Below are positions 18,411-27,640 of a DNA stretch of 64,000 bases, in pieces. The notes beneath the pieces are model-generated. The model had not been told where the DNA came from, did no database searches, and worked only from the letters and a program-made list of their open reading frames with translations. Both the position numbers and the translations under genes were made by a program. This stretch comes from Mesorhizobium terrae. Lineage in GTDB: Bacteria > Pseudomonadota > Alphaproteobacteria > Rhizobiales > Rhizobiaceae. The stretch spans positions 1,674,001-1,738,000 of the forward strand of contig NZ_CP044218.1 in NCBI RefSeq assembly GCF_008727715.1, in the 5' to 3' direction. Position 1 is the first letter of the stretch. Each line of letters begins with the position of its first letter.

Positions 18411-20243
18411 CTAAACCGCCACCAGATGCCCGCTCGAAACCTCGCGGAACTGGCGCTGCGGGGCATTGTAGTCCGGCGCGCGGATCGGGCTTTTCAGCTC
18501 TTCTGTGGCGGTCGGGCGCTTTTCGTGGCGACGGTCGGGATCGGGAACCGGGACCGCAGCCATCAGGCGCTTGGTGTAGTCGTGCTGAGGATTATTGAAG
18601 ACCGCCGCGCGGGGACCGATCTCGACGATTTCGCCGAGATACATCACCGCCACGCGATGACTGACGCGCTCGACGACGGCCATATCGTGGCTGATGAACA
18701 GGAAGGCGAGGTTCAGGCTCTGCTGCAGGTCGAGCATCAGGTTGATGACCTGTGCCTTGACCGAAACGTCGAGCGCCGAGACGCTTTCGTCGGCGACGAT
18801 GACCTTGGGTTCGAGCGCGAGCGCGCGGGCAATGCAAATGCGCTGCCGTTGGCCGCCCGAGAATTCGTGGGGGTACCGGCTTGCCATATCAGGCGTGAGG
18901 CCAACCTTGGCGAGCAGGTCGGCGACGACCTCACGGGCCTGCTTCGCAGTGCCCATCTTGTGCTCTAGATAGGGTTCGGCAATCGCCTGGCCGACCGTCA
19001 TGCGCGGATTGAGCGAAGCGAACGGGTCCTGGAAGATCATCTGCACGGATTTGCGCATCTGGCGCATCTCGTGCCTGTTCATGGCAAGGATGTCCTTGCC
19101 GTCGATGGTGACCGCGCCCGACGTCGGCTCGATCAGGCGCATGATGGCCCTGCCGGTCGTGGACTTGCCGCAGCCGGATTCGCCGACCAGCGACAGCGTT
19201 TCGCCGGCAAAGAGGTCGAAAGAAACGTTCTCGACAGCGTAGACGCGCCCGCCGATGCGGCCGAGCCAGCCGGTCGGGATGTCGAACCGCTTGACCAGGT
19301 TCCTCACTTCCAGCACCGGCTTGTCGCGCATGACCGTGTCGGGCGTTTCGGCGGGCTGGACAGCCTCACCGGTCGAAGTGTCGACGACGGGGAAGCGCAG
19401 AGGGTGGTCATGCTGCTTCATCGAGCCGAGCACCGGCACGGCGGAAAGCAGTGCGCGGGTGTAATGGTGCTTGCCGCGGTGGAAGATGTCGGCGGTGGCG
19501 CCGGTTTCCACCTGGTCGCCGCGGAACATGACGACGGTGCGGTCGGCGATCTCGGCCACCACGCCCATGTCGTGGGTAATGAAGAGCACCGAGGTGCCCT
19601 GCTCCTCTTGCAGCATCTTGATCAGGTCGAGGATCTGTCCCTGGATGGTGACGTCGAGCGCTGTCGTCGGCTCGTCGGCGATGAGCAGCTTCGGGCGCGA
19701 GGCGAGCGCCATGGCGATCATGACGCGTTGGCGCATGCCGCCCGAGAAGCGGTGCGGATACTCGTCAAAGCGCGAGGCGGCGGACGGAATGCGCACCTTT
19801 TCCAGAAGCCTGATGGTCTCGGCCCGGGCATCGGCAAAGGACATGTCGTTGTGGCACAGAAGCGCCTCGGAGATCTGGTCACCGATGGTGAAGAGCGGGT
19901 TCAGGCTCGTCATCGGCTCCTGGAAGATCATCGAGACGTCGTTGCCCCTGACCTGGCGCATCTTGTCTTCGGGCAAAGCGATCAGGTCCCGGCCGTTGAG
20001 GATGACCTTACCCTCGACGCGGCTGGTGTCCTGCGGCAGCAGGCGCATGATCGACAACGAAGTCACGCTCTTGCCAGAGCCGGATTCACCGACGATGGCG
20101 ACTGTTTCGCCCGGTGCGACGTCGAAGGAAATGTCGCGCACCACCTGTTTCCATTTGCCTTCGACCAGAAACGATGTCGTGAGGTTCTGGACCGACAGAA
20201 CCGGGTCGATTGCCTGGCCGGGCCTGGATGTCTCAGCGCTCAT
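18411..20243 (-). CDS. oligopeptide/dipeptide ABC transporter, fused double ATP-binding subunit
   Basis: About 610 residues with two complete ABC ATPase domains, i.e. DppD and DppF in one chain (GsiA-like). Domain 1 (about 12-270): Walker A GESGSGKS, signature FSGGMRQR, Walker [13 protein letters not shown]. Domain 2 (about 300-570): GESGCGKS, FSGGQRQR, VIVADESVSALD. Each is followed by an oligopeptide-type C-terminal extension. Start ATG 20243 with AAGGAGGAG; upstream in-frame sequence is shadow of the neighbouring gene. It lies 32 bp downstream of the SelA-like gene, same strand, and should energise the permeases at 24137-25956. Confidence 0.93.
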   Translation of the reverse strand: MSAETSRPGQAIDPVLSVQNLTTSFLVEGKWKQVVRDISFDVAPGETVAIVGESGSGKSVTSLSIMRLLPQDTSRVEGKVILNGRDLIALPEDKMRQVRGNDVSMIFQEPMTSLNPLFTIGDQISEALLCHNDMSFADARAETIRLLEKVRIPSAASRFDEYPHRFSGGMRQRVMIAMALASRPKLLIADEPTTALDVTIQGQILDLIKMLQEEQGTSVLFITHDMGVVAEIADRTVVMFRGDQVETGATADIFHRGKHHYTRALLSAVPVLGSMKQHDHPLRFPVVDTSTGEAVQPAETPDTVMRDKPVLEVRNLVKRFDIPTGWLGRIGGRVYAVENVSFDLFAGETLSLVGESGCGKSTTGRAIMRLIEPTSGAVTIDGKDILAMNRHEMRQMRKSVQMIFQDPFASLNPRMTVGQAIAEPYLEHKMGTAKQAREVVADLLAKVGLTPDMASRYPHEFSGGQRQRICIARALALEPKVIVADESVSALDVSVKAQVINLMLDLQQSLNLAFLFISHDMAVVERVSHRVAVMYLGEIVEIGPRAAVFNNPQHDYTKRLMAAVPVPDPDRRHEKRPTATEELKSPIRAPDYNAPQRQFREVSSGHLVAV

Positions 20244-20275
20244 CTTTGCTCCTCCTTGAATGGTCGACAGCCCGC

Positions 20276-21472
20276 TCAATCCGGCCAGCGCAGCAGGCCG
20301 TCGAACCGATGCCGGCTGCGGCTCTCGAACGGCGTGGCGATGACCTCGTTGGAGGCGCGCGCCTTGTCGAGTTCCTCGGCCAGGCGCCTGGCCACTGTTG
20401 TTTCCTGCCCGGGGTGGAGGTTGCACGGGTCGAGATAGAAGTAGTGATGCTCGACCTCATGATCGCGCACGATGATCGGCTGGTCACCGTTGGCCAGTGC
20501 CGAGGCCAGGTCCCAGGCAGTGATGTGCGCCTCCTCTGCGATGATGCCGACGCGCAGCCGGTCGAGTGGGTTCTTGGTCGGGTCCGGATCGATCACCGCA
20601 TGAACGCCGGGGCGGCCGTCGAGCGTTTCCTTCCACAGCCTGAGATAGCCGCTCTCGCGCTCCCGGATACCGGCGTGGTCGCGCTTTTCCCAGGCTTCCA
20701 AAGCTGCCATGACGCCATAGACGCTTTCCTTGCCGACCTTCATGCCGCGGCCGATGCCGAGGTTCTGCAGGAAGGCGTGGCGCACCAGCTCCTTCCTGCC
20801 GGCGACGATGCCGGAGGTGGGTCCACCCAGGAATTTGTGGCCGGAGTAGAGAACCAGGTCGGCGCCCTGCGCCAGGAAGATGCGCAAATCGTATTCGGAC
20901 GCCGCGTCGACGATGACAGGCACGCCTTTGGCATGCGCGATCTCGACGAACTCGATAAGGTTGAGGAGGCCGTAGTCGACCACGTGGTGCGACACGACAT
21001 AGACGGCGGCCGCCGTCTTATCGGTGATGGCGTTTTCCATGTGGAAGCGGTGGGTCGACGTCGCCTGCCCGATGACGACGGGCTCTGCCCCGGCCAGACG
21101 GATCGCCTGGTCGACAGGGGCGCCATAGCTGACGATGTGGCCCATCTGGATGATCACCTCGTTCCTCACCGGCGTCTGGTCCGGCAGACGTTCGATTGTC
21201 AGCAGATTGTCGCCGGTCATCGCGCCCGCGACCGCAAGCGAAATGCCGGCCGAGCACGACGCCGTCACGTAACCCGCTTCGGCACCGGTCAGCCGGGCGA
21301 TCACGGCGCTCGCCTTGCGCTGCAGGTCGTTGATCTCGACGAACTGCGGCAGGATTTCGCTCATCGCGGCAATGGCTTCCGGGACGACGATCGACGCGCC
21401 AAGGCTGGTCATGGTTCCCGACACATTGATCACCGGTCGTAAGCCGAGTTTGCGGCGAACATCTTCTGTCAC
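20276..21472 (-). CDS. SelA-like PLP-dependent lyase family protein
   Basis: About 398 residues of fold-type I PLP enzyme in the SelA-related family (TIGR01437; characterised relatives include D-glucosaminate-6-phosphate ammonia-lyase). Motifs: [20 protein letters not shown] at the N terminus, [19 protein letters not shown] for cofactor phosphate, [10 protein letters not shown] with the pyridine-binding Asp, and [13 protein letters not shown] carrying the Schiff-base Lys. GTG 21472 is chosen because GGGAGAAG lies 8 bp upstream; the longer frame begins with a TTG. Relatives usually sit beside the amidohydrolase family found at 22927-24135. It probably eliminates ammonia from an amino acid or amino sugar acid; substrate unknown. 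Confidence 0.85.
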   Translation of the reverse strand: MTEDVRRKLGLRPVINVSGTMTSLGASIVVPEAIAAMSEILPQFVEINDLQRKASAVIARLTGAEAGYVTASCSAGISLAVAGAMTGDNLLTIERLPDQTPVRNEVIIQMGHIVSYGAPVDQAIRLAGAEPVVIGQATSTHRFHMENAITDKTAAAVYVVSHHVVDYGLLNLIEFVEIAHAKGVPVIVDAASEYDLRIFLAQGADLVLYSGHKFLGGPTSGIVAGRKELVRHAFLQNLGIGRGMKVGKESVYGVMAALEAWEKRDHAGIRERESGYLRLWKETLDGRPGVHAVIDPDPTKNPLDRLRVGIIAEEAHITAWDLASALANGDQPIIVRDHEVEHHYFYLDPCNLHPGQETTVARRLAEELDKARASNEVIATPFESRSRHRFDGLLRWPD

Positions 21473-21522
21473 TTTTCTTCTCCCATGCAGTGGCAATGCG
21501 CCGGCTTTCAGGTCGACAAGTT

Positions 21523-21540
21523 ATGCCATAATAATGTAAT
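21523..21540. promoter_or_regulatory. candidate IclR operator (copy 1)
   Basis: ATGCCATAATAATGTAAT in the divergent gap between the SelA-like gene and iclR. It matches the perfect palindrome at 27580-27597 at 15 of 18 positions. Position and similarity suggest autoregulation by the IclR protein; that is inference. Confidence 0.5.
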
Positions 21541-21570
21541 AGACTTCCCAGAATTCCCGGGAGCACGCCG

Positions 21571-22395
21571 TTGGACGCGATATCTCACTCTGCAGAAGCG
21601 ACCGAAACCGATGCATCGGCGGCGGGAAGCAGCGCCAGACGCTCGCGGGTTTCGGGTATCGACCGCGCCTTGCAGGTGATCGACTATCTCTACGAGACCG
21701 GCGAGCCGGCGGGCGCCTATGCCATTGCCAAGGCGATCAAGGCGCCGCTGTCGACGGTCTACGTGATCATCGACGATCTCGTCGAAAAGAACATGCTGAC
21801 CCGCAGCCCCGACGGCGCCGTCTGGCTCGGCGCGCGGCTCTACCACTATGGCCTGGCCTATGCACGCTCGCTCGATTTCATGGGCGTCGCCACCCGGGAA
21901 ATGCATGATCTGTGCCGCGATGCTGGCGAGACCGTCCAGCTCTGCGGGCGTGATGGCGACTACATGCTGGTGCTCGCCATGGCCGACGGTCCCAGTCCCT
22001 TCCAGGTTGCCTCGCGCGTCGGCACGCGGGTGCCGCTGAACTGGACGGCGTCCGGGCGCCTGCTGGTCGGGCATCTGCCGGAGGCCGAGCGCATCGAGCT
22101 GTTCAAGCGCTGCGCCCGCATGTCGCCGACCGGTCGCGCCGAGGTCGACGCCACGGCCCTGTCGGTGGCAGCCGGCAAGGCGTTCGAGCAGCGGCTGTCG
22201 ACGCAGATTGCCGAATCCGACTATGCGGTCGCCTGCATCGCCTCGCCGGTCTGCGACCGCGACGGCAAATGTGTCGCCACTATTTCCATCGTCCTGCCGG
22301 AACAGAAGGTGCTGTCCGACGAGAGCCACTACACTGATCGCGTGCGCGCTTCGGCGGCGCGGATCGAGACGTCGATGGGCTGGCGCGACCGCTGA
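21571..22395 (+). CDS. IclR-family transcriptional regulator
   Basis: 274 residues. The N-terminal winged helix (about 28-85) has SGIDRALQVIDYLYETGEPA, then the recognition region KAPLSTVYVIIDDLVEKNML. The C-terminal IclR effector domain (about 100-265) has GMDY-like features and ends near DRVRASAARIE. The start is a TTG at 21571 with GGGAG 7 bp upstream; no closer ATG fits. Divergent from the SelA-like/ATPase genes and convergent with ridA (6-bp gap), so it sits inside the system it probably controls. Confidence 0.9.
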   Translation: MDAISHSAEATETDASAAGSSARRSRVSGIDRALQVIDYLYETGEPAGAYAIAKAIKAPLSTVYVIIDDLVEKNMLTRSPDGAVWLGARLYHYGLAYARSLDFMGVATREMHDLCRDAGETVQLCGRDGDYMLVLAMADGPSPFQVASRVGTRVPLNWTASGRLLVGHLPEAERIELFKRCARMSPTGRAEVDATALSVAAGKAFEQRLSTQIAESDYAVACIASPVCDRDGKCVATISIVLPEQKVLSDESHYTDRVRASAARIETSMGWRDR

Positions 22396-22401
22396 CATCG
22401 C

Positions 22402-22923
22402 TCAGTTCCGAAGTGCTACGATAGCTTCGATCTCCACCGTGATGTTGCCGGGCAGAGAACCGAAGCCGACGGCCGAGCGTGCGTGGTGGCCGGCTTCGCC
22501 AAAGACCTCGATGAACAAGTCCGAACACCCATTGATGACCTGTGGGTGGTTTTCGAAGTCGGGCACCGCATTGACCATGCCCAACACCTTGACGACGCGC
22601 TTGACCCGGGAGAGGTCACCGAGCGCCTCCTTCATGACAGCCAGCAGGTTGATGCCCACCAAGCGTGCGTGCTGATAGGCCAGGCCGACGTCGACGTTGT
22701 CGCCGACCTTGCCGGTCCACAGCTTGCCATCCGCCTCGCGCGGCCCCTGCCCTGAGAGGTAGAGCATGTCGCCCTCGCGCACATGGGTAACGAAGTTGGC
22801 AACCGGCGGCGGTGGCGGCGGCAGCTCGACACCCAGCATGGCAAGGCGGTCGTCGGGGCTCGCTTCAGCGAGTACGGTCTTTGCTTGGGAGGCGGTCAAT
22901 TCGGTTCCAGTCTCTGCGGTCAT
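22402..22923 (-). CDS. RidA (YjgF/YER057c/UK114) family protein
   Basis: 173 residues, longer than classical RidA (about 130) because of an N-terminal extension containing a run of five prolines. The core has VREGDMLYLSGQGPREADGK, AYQHARLVGINLLAVMKEAL and RVVKVLGMVNAVPDF, with the C-terminal HHARSAVGFGSLPGNITVEIE carrying the conserved Arg that binds 2-imino acids. RidA proteins hydrolyse enamines/imines released by PLP lyases or amine oxidases, matching the SelA-like enzyme in the same cluster. The start lies 3 bp after the amidohydrolase stop, so translation is probably coupled. Confidence 0.92.
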   Translation of the reverse strand: MTAETGTELTASQAKTVLAEASPDDRLAMLGVELPPPPPPVANFVTHVREGDMLYLSGQGPREADGKLWTGKVGDNVDVGLAYQHARLVGINLLAVMKEALGDLSRVKRVVKVLGMVNAVPDFENHPQVINGCSDLFIEVFGEAGHHARSAVGFGSLPGNITVEIEAIVALRN

Positions 22924-22926
22924 GGT

Positions 22927-24135
22927 TCAGCGCCACGAATAGCCATGGCTATGGCGCACCAGCTTGCGGGCGCGGGGCACGTATCGGCTGGCGGTAACAG
23001 CCTCCGCTCCAATGATTGCGTAGCGCGGTTCGAACAGGCGCTTGAGCCGCGAGATGTCGCCGTTCGAGTCGGTAGCTTCCAGGTCTCCGTCGACGAGATC
23101 GAAGATCGTGAAATTGGCGCGCTCTCCGACCGCGATCGACTTCGGCATGTCCAGCTTGATCGCCGAGGCCGGCGCATGGGTGACAGCCTCAACGACCTTG
23201 TCGAACGGCATGCCGACCGACAGCAGCTTGGACATGGTGGTCGCGAGGTCCCAGACCGGGAAGTTCATCGAATGGCCGTGCAGATCCGTCGAGATCGAAA
23301 ACGGCATCAGGCCGCGCTGGATCGCCGCCTCGGCGACCTTGAACGAGAACGACGCACCGCCATGGCCGATGTCGAGCCGCACGCCTTCGCTGGCGCAGCG
23401 TTCGGCGAGGTTGAAGAGGTCCTCGTCTTCCATGATGCTCGAACCGGCCTTGCCGTTGAAGCAATGGGTGACGATGTCGCCGGGGCCGAGGATCTCGAGC
23501 ACCTCGTCGTAAAGCGCCGGCGGCTCGCCAACATGCACCATCATCGGGACTTTCAGGATCTTGGCGATCTTCTTGCCGAGCTTGACCGGGGTCACGCCCC
23601 ACGAGCCGGTTATGACGTGGCTGGCGCGTACCTTGATGCCGACGATGTGCTCACTGTTGTCGGCATAACATTGCAGGATGCGGTCGAGGTCGATGTCCTT
23701 GATGTCGCGCAGTTCCGGCACGCGGTTGCAGGCGACGAGGCCGATGGAGCCGAGATTGAGGAACGCCTTGACGCGTTCGCGCGCGGGTTCGATGATGTAT
23801 TCGCGAAAGCCGTGGAAGTTGGATTCACCCGCCGAGCCGGCATCGACAAGCGTCGTAACACCGCGTTCGGCGCCGCATTCGGACGGACGTATCGAGATGT
23901 CGGTGCCGCCGTACCAGACATGCACATGCAGATCGACCCAGCCTGGCGATATCCACGCACCCTTGGCGTCGATGCGCTCGGTGCCCTCAGGCGCCTGAAG
24001 CGCGGAGCCGACGGCGGCGATCGTGCCATCCGCTCCGACGAGAATGTCGGTGGTCCCAGTCGAAGCGCCGCCGCCAAGTGCGATCGGCCTTACATTGGAA
24101 ATCAGCAGCGGCTTGCCCGTTCCAGCGATTGCCAT
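22927..24135 (-). CDS. amidohydrolase/deacetylase-family metallohydrolase
   Basis: 402 residues of the amidohydrolase superfamily, dihydroorotase/D-aminoacylase-like. Metal ligands are visible in SPGWVDLHVHVWYGG (HxH), GIKVRASHVITG with the candidate bridging Lys, MMVHVGEPP (His), VTHCFNGKAG (His) and STDLHGHSMN (Asp). It fits the EF_0837/AHA_3915 family (TIGR03583), often encoded next to the SelA-related PLP family. Likely role: remove an acyl or carbamoyl group from an imported amide before the PLP enzyme and RidA act. It starts right after the DppC stop. Substrate unknown. Confidence 0.88.
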   Translation of the reverse strand: MAIAGTGKPLLISNVRPIALGGGASTGTTDILVGADGTIAAVGSALQAPEGTERIDAKGAWISPGWVDLHVHVWYGGTDISIRPSECGAERGVTTLVDAGSAGESNFHGFREYIIEPARERVKAFLNLGSIGLVACNRVPELRDIKDIDLDRILQCYADNSEHIVGIKVRASHVITGSWGVTPVKLGKKIAKILKVPMMVHVGEPPALYDEVLEILGPGDIVTHCFNGKAGSSIMEDEDLFNLAERCASEGVRLDIGHGGASFSFKVAEAAIQRGLMPFSISTDLHGHSMNFPVWDLATTMSKLLSVGMPFDKVVEAVTHAPASAIKLDMPKSIAVGERANFTIFDLVDGDLEATDSNGDISRLKRLFEPRYAIIGAEAVTASRYVPRARKLVRHSHGYSWR

Positions 24136-24136
24136 C

Positions 24137-25015
24137 CTACATATCCTTTCGCAGTCTCGGGTCGAGCATGTCCCGCAGGCCGTCGCCTACCAGTTGCAGC
24201 GACAGCACCGAGAGAATGATGGCGAAGCCGGGGAAGTAGGTCATCCAGTCGGCCTGGCCGATATACTGGCGCCCGGCGGCAATCATCGTCCCCCAGGTTG
24301 GAATCTCCGGGCTGACGCCCAGCCCCAGGAACGACAGCCCGGCTTCGGCCAGCATCGCGCTGGCAAACAGGAAGGTTCCCTGCACCAGGATCGGCGACAC
24401 CAGATTGCGCAACACGTGCCTGGTCATGATGTGGAAGGTCGAGATGCCCATCGACTTCGCCGCCTCGACATAGGGCAGCTCGCGGATGACCAGCGTGGAA
24501 GCGCGAACGATGCGCGCCAGCCGCGGCGCGTAGACGATCGACAGCGCCACGATGACGGTGACCAGCGACGGGCCGAGTGCTGCGACCAAGGCGATGGCGA
24601 GCAGGATATCTGGAAATGCCATCATCGCATCGATCAGGCGCGCGATTGGCGTATCCAGTGAACGGAAGAAGCCGGCCAAAAGCCCGAGCGTCACGCCGAT
24701 GACTGCGGAGAGTGCAACAACCGCAGCACCGACCAGCAGCGACAACCGTCCCGCATAGATGGTGCGCGAGAAGACGTCGCGGCCAAACTCGTCGGTGCCG
24801 AACCAGAACAGTTCGCTCGGCGGCTTCAGCCGGTTGACGATGGAAAGTTTTGACGGCGAATAAGGCGCGATCCATGGCGCAAGCAGCGCCAGCAGGACAA
24901 AGACCACAAGCACGATGACGCCGAAGGCGACTGTCTTGCGCTTCAGCAGCCGACGCAAGAACAGGAACCGCGGCTCGGGCGCCGGCAGGGATGCCGCGTT
25001 GACCAGATCTGTCAT
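24137..25015 (-). CDS. oligopeptide ABC transporter permease (DppC/OppC type)
   Basis: 292 residues with an N-terminal OppC-type helix (RKTVAFGVIVLVVFVLLALL), the FGTDEFGRDVFSRTIYAGR stretch, and the BPD permease core of five further helices. The ATPase-coupling EAA loop is in VEAAKSMGISTFHIMTRHVL. The ATG at 25015 overlaps the DppB stop (TGATG). Inner-membrane partner of the permease upstream and of the fused ATPase at 18411-20243. The longer in-frame sequence upstream is shadow of dppB. Confidence 0.93.
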   Translation of the reverse strand: MTDLVNAASLPAPEPRFLFLRRLLKRKTVAFGVIVLVVFVLLALLAPWIAPYSPSKLSIVNRLKPPSELFWFGTDEFGRDVFSRTIYAGRLSLLVGAAVVALSAVIGVTLGLLAGFFRSLDTPIARLIDAMMAFPDILLAIALVAALGPSLVTVIVALSIVYAPRLARIVRASTLVIRELPYVEAAKSMGISTFHIMTRHVLRNLVSPILVQGTFLFASAMLAEAGLSFLGLGVSPEIPTWGTMIAAGRQYIGQADWMTYFPGFAIILSVLSLQLVGDGLRDMLDPRLRKDM

Positions 25016-25956
25016 CAGTAGCGCACCCTTGGATCGACCAGCAGATAAAGCATGTCGATGGCGAAATTGATCAGGACATAGAGCCCGGCAATGACCAGCA
25101 GCGCGCCCTGGATGACCGGGTAGTCGCGCCGCAGCACTGCGGAGACCACGAGGTTGCCGACGCCGGGCAGGCCGAAGACCGTTTCGGTGACGACCGCACC
25201 GGAGATCAGCACGGCGGCCGTCAGGCCGATGACGGTCAGGATCGGGATCAGCGCGTTCTTGAGTGCATGCTTCAGCACCACGCGCCGCTCGACCACGCCC
25301 TTGGCGCGCGCCGTGCGGATGTAGTCGTCGCCGAGAACGTCCAGCATGGAGGCGCGGGTGAAGCGCAGGATTAGCGCCGAGGACACCAGCCCAAGGGCAA
25401 CCGCAGGCAAGGTGAGATGGTACATCCTGTCGAGGAACGCCGCATCGGGCCCGCCATAACCTGAAACCGGGAACCATTGTTGCCGGACCGCAAAGACCTG
25501 CATCAGGATCAGGCCCAACCAGAAGCTCGGAATGCTGGCCGCCAGCATGGCAAGCAGCGTCGAGGCCTGGTCGATGAAGGATCCGCGCCGATAGGCGGCG
25601 TAGATGCCGATGGGCAGCGCGATGACGCAGGCGATAAGCAGCGAGAAGACAGTGAGGAAGAAGGTCGGCTCGGCGCGCTCCATCAAGGCAGCCGAAACCG
25701 GCATGTTGAGGAAGATCGAGTGACCTAGATCGCCCTTCAAGAGCTGGCCGATGTAGAAGAAGTATTGAACGAAGATCGACTGATCGAGGCCAAGCCGCGT
25801 CCTGAGGTCGGTTATATCCTGGGGCGTGGCATCGGGGCCCAGCATGACGGCGGCGGGGTCGCCAGGCGTGACGCGCACGATCACGAAAACGACCGTGACG
25901 ACGATGAACATCACGACGATCATTCCGGCGATGCGCTGGAGAATGTAGCGTATCAT
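25015..25956 (-). CDS. oligopeptide ABC transporter permease (DppB/OppB type)
   Basis: 313 residues. The typical DppB start MIRYILQRIAGMIVVMFIVV is followed by FVIVRVTPGDPAAVMLG and six membrane helices. The coupling loop is IRTARAKGVVERRVVLKHAL, and the C terminus YVLINFAIDMLYLLVDPRVR is family-typical. ATG 25956 gives the normal length. It is second in the leftward operon after the binding protein (77-bp gap) and overlaps dppC by one base. Confidence 0.93.
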   Translation of the reverse strand: MIRYILQRIAGMIVVMFIVVTVVFVIVRVTPGDPAAVMLGPDATPQDITDLRTRLGLDQSIFVQYFFYIGQLLKGDLGHSIFLNMPVSAALMERAEPTFFLTVFSLLIACVIALPIGIYAAYRRGSFIDQASTLLAMLAASIPSFWLGLILMQVFAVRQQWFPVSGYGGPDAAFLDRMYHLTLPAVALGLVSSALILRFTRASMLDVLGDDYIRTARAKGVVERRVVLKHALKNALIPILTVIGLTAAVLISGAVVTETVFGLPGVGNLVVSAVLRRDYPVIQGALLVIAGLYVLINFAIDMLYLLVDPRVRY

Positions 25957-26033
25957 GGCAGTTCCCGTATCCGCGCGGCGTTCGCGGCAATGAGCGGACG
26001 CCAGCCGTGCCGGCGCCCGCAATTGTCAGCTTG

Positions 26034-27560
26034 TTACTTCTTGATCGAAGCGTTCCAGAAGTACGGCCACGGGGCCGGGTCGACGCCTTCAAGCTTGTTG
26101 GAAATCGAACCCACGGCATTGAAATTGCCGATCTTGATGAACGGCACGTCGCCGTAAATGACCTTCTGCACGTCGGCCCAGAGCGCCACGCGCTTGGCCG
26201 GGTCGACCTCGGCGGTGAAGGCATCGACCGCAGCCTTGCGTTCCGGCGTGTCCCACCAGCCGGGAGCGGTGGTCGACAGCGAACCGATCAGCGCCGGCTC
26301 CGGCAGGAACGGGCTGTGGGTGATGTAGATGTCCCACAGGCCCTTCTCGGCGCGGCGCTGGGTCAGTGTCGCCCAATCCACTACTTGCAGGTCGACATTG
26401 AAGCCGGCCTGCTTGAGATACTCAGCGGCGACCTGCGCCATCTTGTAGTGGAACTCGTATTGGCGGCTGGTCAGGATGCGGACCGGCTCGCCCTTGTAGC
26501 CGGCGGCGGCGGCCGCTGCCTTGGCACCCTCCGGGTCAGCGACGTTGTAGTTGCCCTTAACGCCGGCGTCGGTGCTCCAGGCAAAGTTCGACGGATAGAT
26601 GCTGCCCTCGAGCGCATAGAAGTCGGTGCTGCCGAAGGCCGCCGCCAGCATGTCTTCCATGCTGAGCGCCTGGCGGATCGCCTTGCGCACCTCGATGTTT
26701 TTCGCCGAACCCTCGGCCGTGTTGAAGATGAACACCGGATAGCCGAACGGCTTCAGCAGGATGGGGTGCGTCGCAGTTGCCCCCTTCAACTTGTCGAATG
26801 ATTCCACCGGCAGGGAGTCGACATAATCATATTGGCCGGAGACGGCGGACTCGACGCGGGTGTTGGCGTCCGGCACCGGCACAAAACGGATCTCGTCGAG
26901 ATAGGCATGGCGGGCGCCGCCGTAACCGTCGCTGGCTTCGGAGCGCGCCTTGTAGCCGTCGAAGCGCACCAACTGGATGTACTGATCGGCCTTGCGTTCC
27001 TTCAGCATGTAGGGGCCGGTGCCGACGAATTCGGTCATCGTATCGGCCTGCTTCTCGGACGGAATGATGATGGCGGCTGAGTTGTTGAAGGCGAGAAGCG
27101 AGGTCAGCGGCGCGTAGGGCTGCTTGAGCGCGATGGTGACGGTCGACGGATCGGTCGCGGTGATCGAGGCGATGAAGTTGCCGGCCTGCTTGCCGCGCGA
27201 GGCGAGCTTGATCCAGCGGTTCAGCGAGGCGACGACGTCAGCCGAATCCATGTCCGAACCGTCATGGAACTTGATGCCCTGGCGCAGCTTGATGGTCATG
27301 GTCTTGCCGTCAGCGCTGATCGCTGGCAGCGCCTCTGCCAGAAGCGGCGTCACGCCCCACTTCTTGTCGAATGTATAGAGCGTCTCGAATATGTGCTGGG
27401 TAACGATGCCTACCAGGTCGGCGGTGGACGTCATCGGATCGAGCGTCGGCGGCTCACCAATGGTGGCGACGTTGATCACGCCCCCCTTTTCCTGCGCCAT
27501 GAGATAGCTTGGCGAGGCCAGCAAAAGCATGGCAGCCAAGGATACAAGTTTCAGCTTCAT
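26034..27560 (-). CDS. oligopeptide ABC transporter substrate-binding protein (SBP family 5), first of three
   Basis: 508 residues, normal for family-5 periplasmic binding proteins. Sec signal peptide of about 22 residues (MKLKLVSLAAMLLLASPSYL..A). Family signatures: EPPTLDPMTSTADLVGIVTQ, the lobe motif LRQGIKFHDGSDMDSADV, GTGPYMLKERKADQ, and VRKAIRQALSMEDML. Start at 27560 with GGGAGGAC. It heads the operon SBP-dppB-dppC-amidohydrolase-ridA. It differs clearly from the other two SBPs in the window (29569-31140 and 33579-35168), so it probably binds another ligand. Confidence 0.93.
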   Translation of the reverse strand: MKLKLVSLAAMLLLASPSYLMAQEKGGVINVATIGEPPTLDPMTSTADLVGIVTQHIFETLYTFDKKWGVTPLLAEALPAISADGKTMTIKLRQGIKFHDGSDMDSADVVASLNRWIKLASRGKQAGNFIASITATDPSTVTIALKQPYAPLTSLLAFNNSAAIIIPSEKQADTMTEFVGTGPYMLKERKADQYIQLVRFDGYKARSEASDGYGGARHAYLDEIRFVPVPDANTRVESAVSGQYDYVDSLPVESFDKLKGATATHPILLKPFGYPVFIFNTAEGSAKNIEVRKAIRQALSMEDMLAAAFGSTDFYALEGSIYPSNFAWSTDAGVKGNYNVADPEGAKAAAAAAGYKGEPVRILTSRQYEFHYKMAQVAAEYLKQAGFNVDLQVVDWATLTQRRAEKGLWDIYITHSPFLPEPALIGSLSTTAPGWWDTPERKAAVDAFTAEVDPAKRVALWADVQKVIYGDVPFIKIGNFNAVGSISNKLEGVDPAPWPYFWNASIKK

Positions 27561-27579
27561 CGAACGTCCTCCCTCACGT

Positions 27580-27597
27580 ATTCCACAATAATGGAAT
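27580..27597. promoter_or_regulatory. candidate IclR operator (copy 2), perfect palindrome
   Basis: ATTCCA-CAATAA-TGGAAT, 6-bp arms, just upstream of the Shine-Dalgarno site of the binding-protein gene and downstream of the putative promoter at 27613-27640. 15 of 18 positions match 21523-21540. A repressor here would block the SBP operon. Confidence 0.55.
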
Positions 27598-27612
27598 TTA
27601 AGCTGTTATTAG

Positions 27613-27640
27613 AGAGTACATGACGAGTTTGTGCTGTCAA
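27613..27640 (-). promoter_or_regulatory. putative sigma-70-type promoter of the SBP/dppBC operon
   Basis: Reading leftward: TTGACA (27640-27635), 16-bp spacer, TACTCT (27618-27613). The -35 box is perfect and the -10 weak. It is about 50-80 bp upstream of the start codon, with the operator palindrome between. Confidence 0.45.
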
